DNA of 64,000 bases from the NCBI GenBank assembly GCA_023313575.1, contig JAJTTP010000013.1, positions 186,001 to 250,000 on the forward strand. The letters are read 5' to 3'. The translations under genes and the position numbers were made by a program. Below the pieces are notes generated by a model. The model did not search any database, was not told the origin of the DNA, and was given only the letters and a program-made list of their open reading frames with translations. This DNA comes from Eutypella sp. D-1 (Eukaryota > Ascomycota > Sordariomycetes > Xylariales > Diatrypaceae). Below, one piece after another: positions 59,371-64,000 of this stretch. Each line of letters begins with the position of its first letter. Position 1 is the first letter of the stretch.

Positions 59371-62300
59371 CTTTTATCTAGGTACCCGAATAGAACCCAC
59401 GTGAATCTTATCTCTTTTTTTTCCCCGTCGTTGGTCTAGGATTCGCGCAGCACACAGCTGGAAGATTCCGAACGTTTCTATAATGCGATATATATGACCC
59501 GTGGAATACTATTTGTTTTAAATTAAATTACCACACACCTATATACGCCCTATATACTACATATGGCCAGAGAAGTGGGATAAAAGACCCCGAACTCGCA
59601 AGCGGGCTTTGAATGGCGCGATGAGGGGCTGGCGGGGTGGGCGCCCTCGACTAAACCATTTAGTCAACGTGCCTAAACCAACTGGTTTAACAGCGGACTT
59701 ATGCTGTGCTTCTATAAGGCGCGCTTAACAGCCACATGCCACGGCCTACTACTGCATAGCATGGCTTAAAAAAGGCGCGCTCTTGATTAAGACAGCTTTC
59801 GTAGGCGTAGCTGAACTTTGGCGTGCATTTAATTGCCCTCATGAATCACCGAGCATCGGAAGAGATTCTACGCTTTTATAAGTTCTCGAAGCGCCAGCCC
59901 AGCCCAGCCTACGCTTTCCGCCTCGGAATAGCCTCATCGCGTCTTCGGCGCATTTGAATTGTGGAAGACTACTGGATCCCCTGCAAGGGCGGCTCTTCCA
60001 AAGCTCACCCACCCTCCCCCCCTAACCCCTTGTGATGGGTGTGCAAGAATTGGGTTAGCTTCTAGAGGGTAGGTATCCCCTATCTTGGTAATTTACCTAC
60101 GGGAGCACGATTCAAGATTCCTAGCCATACCCTACAATCCGCTTGCTTACCCACTCCAATAACTTTCAGCCCGGCTTACAGCCTGGTTCCAATATCTTTT
60201 GTGGTGGCAGGGTAGCCGGTCGGTTTCCACAGGTAGTTTGCCAGTCTGTCGGGACTATGACGCTATTAACACTTCAACCCTTCCGGGATAGGATGCCTTG
60301 CATATTTCCATGTTAGTCCAATCAATCAATCAATCTATCTATTTTTCCGGGGTTGAAACATAAAACGTCGGTATGTAGTTTTCTCACGAATTACTGCATG
60401 CAGAACATGGGTAGTGGACACCCAGACACACCCTCTCGGGATCCGTCAGCACCTGAGAGCTTAGCAGTGCACAGTAATTACTTGTCTCGCACGTGCGAGT
60501 CGGTTGGGGAAAGAAAGAGAGTACCCCCCCCCCCCCCCCCGGATCCCTCCGATCATTGGTCGCCGCGCCGGAGGAGGTTTTCCGGGATGTATGTATGTAT
60601 GTATGTATGTGTGTGTGTATGGTAGAGACCAGAATGGCGGATCGCCACGAGGACGCACTGGGATATCTTGACAGCCACAGTTCAGAGTCAAATCTTTAGT
60701 TAGGGCGGGGAGGAGGCAAGGGTTGGGTGGATGGCCGAATGCGTATTTGGAACGCTGATTTTTGATCATGACGCGCAAAAAGGATTCCCTACCAACTATG
60801 TCCTTGATGGGGGCCGGACGGGGGGGCGTTGCTGATGAAACAAACAGATTTGAAAATCATGAGGTCATAGGCAATCGCTGCCTACATAGGGTAATATGAC
60901 GGATGGGCAGTATGTAGGAGTAATAAGACAGAAACCTATTTTTAGGGGAAGGGATGGGATAACTAACACCAGCAACTGCGCCGTTCATACGCCGCCGCCT
61001 GGCTGGCCGTCCACGAATAATACCTTCAGCAGGCAATTCGAGACGAGAAAGAGAGAGAGAGAGTTACCTATTAAATTCCGGACGTAATATCCGATCAACC
61101 ATCCATATATCTGAAACCCAAACCCGAATTTATTTTCCTGCAAGGTACGGAACGGTTGCGCCACCACCACCACCACCGCACCGCACCGCGCCGTGCCAAT
61201 GCCCACAACCGGGTGACTACATAACTACACCAGGCCGGATATGTACGTATGTATGTAGCTCTGATGAGGGGGGCCTGCGGCTGTCCAGGTGCGATGCGAT
61301 GCGAAAAAAACGGGGCGACGGGTCGGGTGCTAGCATGGTTGACAGGTCGGACGGGATACCCGTGGGTTGATTTGCTGTTGCTGCTTCCATTCCCTGAAGC
61401 GGATAGAGACATTGCCAGAAAGGTATCTGCCAAGGGGCGATCATCCCAACGATCGTGCATAGCATACTTACAAGGTAATATCTACACAGTTACTGTAGCA
61501 TCACACGTACAACTCCAGATCCAGTAGCGATGTGAACATAGGTTACGTGCAAGTAGGGGTATTCAGCTTCAGCTTAACCATGCCTGTAGAGTCTCAGTGA
61601 CACAAGAGTCACTCTTTAGACCACTTCTACAATTCCTGGTGATACTTCAATTTAACAGGAGCAATGTCCGGCTCTATATCATCATATATACGTCACAAGA
61701 CAATGCCCAACCGTCGGAAGCCGGCCGTGCCAGCAATAAGCCCTCGGAGCGAGGAGAGCGCATCAGGTGCGCAAACAAACAATCTGGAAATCAGGTAGGT
61801 GGGCGCCTACATCATCTGTGAAGGCTGGTAGGTACCTAAGTCGGTCCGGCTGGTCACTGTGTGCTATGTACGGCGTCTGTTGGAGTGCGATTCCTGATCG
61901 CTGACGGATCATCAATGCCAGAATGCGGCTCGAGCAGGTTGTTGGGTGAGGCATGATGAGAGGGCGCACAGATCAATCTAGGGTGTAACTAACTAACACA
62001 ATTCCCTTTTCGGACCAATGGGGAGAGGAGGTATTGACAGAACGCGACTCAAAACCGAGATCGTAGTGACCATCATCGTCGGCATCCCAAGGCCATCTCG
62101 GTATATCCGGCATAACTTTTGGCACGATAAGGGTATGCACAGATATTACGTATCTACACTTAGTCGGACCAAGTCAAGATGACTGCTTGGGGGGCAACTT
62201 GCACTGCTGGAAGGACTTGGGGGAAGGACCCCAAAGGGGGGTTTTGGGGGGTTAAACGTAGTCCCGCCACGCGCAGGCGGATCGGATAGTCCCCGGGAGC

Positions 62301-64000
62301 TGAAAAAGTGCTATTATACTTTGTTGACGAATAGGATCATCAAGTGGTATTTGATCGTCTCTACCATGATGCGACCACCATCATCCATCATCGAACTGGC
62401 ATCGTACGTTCATAACCTCTTCGGACCTTTCTAGCCGTTTTGCTTGTTGCTCGGTGGTTGCGCGTACATCTACACACCACCTGCACAATCATAATCTGCA
62501 CTGTTGACAAACGAGCCATAGTGTAACTATCAAGTAGTTCTTTTCATGGAGGTATGGGACGAATTGTGTAAGGCTTGTACCACACATCCATGTTTGGGCT
62601 ATCACGGTACCTTATGTGTCCGAGGCGTTCTTCCTGTCCTTACAAGGAAGGACCTTTTTTTTATTCTAGAATCCTGAACGACTCTTCGACGTCACTGATT
62701 GCCGTCTCGGCTTTGGCGGGGGAGGGATTATCCCACTTTCGCTCCCTGCCGACATTTGATAGTCCAGGGCATAAAAAGGGACGGATGTAGGTAGTTAATA
62801 GTTGTTAGTCACGTAGAGCCGACCAAGAATAGACTCGAAATTCGGAGATTCCTTCCTTAACTACTTAATGCATACATATTTACAGACATGCCTACTTGAA
62901 GCTATTCACACGTACGATATCTTCTTATTCTTGCTGCACGAACGGGTCTAGACAACCAGAAACCTTACATATATTTTCTCGGGTTGGCTGGCAACGCTAT
63001 TGGTGTTCTCCGCATTATAGCGCGACACACCGCATGTTATAGAAGATATTTACAAAACGAAAGCGAAACCACCAACATTCCTCGATCGCCTGCAGGAGGG
63101 AGACCAAAAAGCCATCAAACCTTTCCCCGGCCCCCCGCCCAACAACCGTCCTCTCGGATCACAGCGTAGAACAACGCAGGGGAGGGGGAGCTAGAAAGTA
63201 ACTAGCCAGGATCAGCTAGGAGACAAGTTCCAGAGCTCTAGTGCAGTGTACAATCCCGTGATCGTGGTGCACTCACGCCATCGAAATTGTGGCAGACGAA
63301 AGCTCAAATTGCCATTACGGATCGACCGCTATCTTTTTTTTGACATCTCGGCCTTCCCCGGATTCTTCACTTGTCACTTGTCTTCCCATCCCTTTATTAG
63401 TCCGTTTTGTTCTGCATATAGTGGGCAGTTTCCCCGACTTCGACTATACCTCCATTGACTAAGAGAAACTGCACCTTGCATCGTTGAGTTTGGTCTCGAC
63501 TCTCGACTCGCCTCCAGGCTCGAATACCAAGGAATATACGTGTGTAAGACCTCACGCTAGGCCATACGGCAACCGGCATCTGCGTTCCTCTACGGTCTTG
63601 GGAATCGAAAGCATTCGGACTTTTTCCTCCCACGTTGCCTTTCTCTCCACACTAACCTGCTGCATAAGCCCTTTCCGCCCTTTCACAGTAGTTTTGACAG
63701 TAGTCCGGGTTTATACCTGGGGGAACATCGCCCCCGGCCTTATCAGGAGGAGAAGATAAAAGAGACAAACCCCCCTTTCAACCCTTTCACCCTCTCCCAC
63801 TATCCCACTATCCCAACTCTACCACGTCACCAATGATATCGTCTACCTAAGATATATATTGACGCCACCTACCAAATCTTACGCAATAATTGTTGTTGTT
63901 GGCGCGTTTCTTTATCGCTTAATTCCCCCCCAAAAAACAACCCTTGCTACCTAACCAAAGTCTCCGTTGCATTGGGCGTATCTGCATATCTCTCCTAATT
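59371..64000. other. Long terminal stretch without supportable genes
   Basis: 4.6 kb with scattered short frames only. Visible structure includes adjacent palindromes at 59650-59689, a 17-C run (60524-60540), an ATGT/GT microsatellite (about 60,587-60,620), a CAC repeat (about 61,158-61,185) and GA repeats near 61,050. The last 400 bp are CT-rich and look like the leader of a gene beyond the right edge. Confidence 0.5.

Noticed and set aside
61158..61185. CAC/CGC repeats considered as a CRISPR-like or regulatory array
   Set aside because: Simple trinucleotide repeat with no spacers; the organism is a fungus.

Overview
The window looks like a chromosome segment of a filamentous ascomycete (Pezizomycotina, probably Sordariomycetes). 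The genes have short introns (45-190 nt) with GT..AG ends and CTAAC/CTGAC-like branch sites. Families present include a CFEM-GPI protein, an NmrA-like reductase, ArfB/Arf6, Ssn3/CDK8 and a fungal NACHT protein. One 15 kb block carries C-to-T and G-to-A decay typical of repeat-induced point mutation (RIP). The genus cannot be fixed from what is visible.

Layout. 1-8.6 kb: a thioesterase-like gene, a CFEM-GPI gene on the minus strand and a sulfotransferase-like gene, separated by long empty stretches. 8.58-27.1 kb: a STAND/NACHT (NLR-type) gene split inside its N-terminal domain by a 15,134-bp nest of LTR retrotransposons. The outer Ty3/Gypsy element lies on the minus strand with 5-bp target duplication GCAGA. 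Into it went a complete 6,848-bp chromodomain Gypsy element on the plus strand (duplication TTTAA) and four solo LTRs, each with its own 5-bp duplication. All are RIP-decayed. The NACHT flanks look unmutated and are still in frame with each other across the insertion.

27-41 kb: an unknown four-helix membrane protein, mannose-6-phosphate isomerase, SGF29 (SAGA), an acidic unknown protein, and a divergently transcribed pair. That pair is a pseudokinase with a helical N-terminus (minus) and a kinase fused to a RING1-IBR module without RING2 (plus). 43-59 kb is a conserved, gene-dense stretch: ArfB/Arf6, Ssn3/CDK8, Arp2, a Dcg1-like racemase, an MFS transporter, RPA43 and an NmrA-like reductase. 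59.4-64 kb shows no supportable gene.

The housekeeping genes do not form a pathway. The NACHT, pseudokinase and kinase-RING-IBR genes have architectures seen in fungal signalling, and partly in non-self recognition. The most interesting items are the datable disruption of the NLR gene and the divergent pseudokinase / kinase-RING1-IBR pair.
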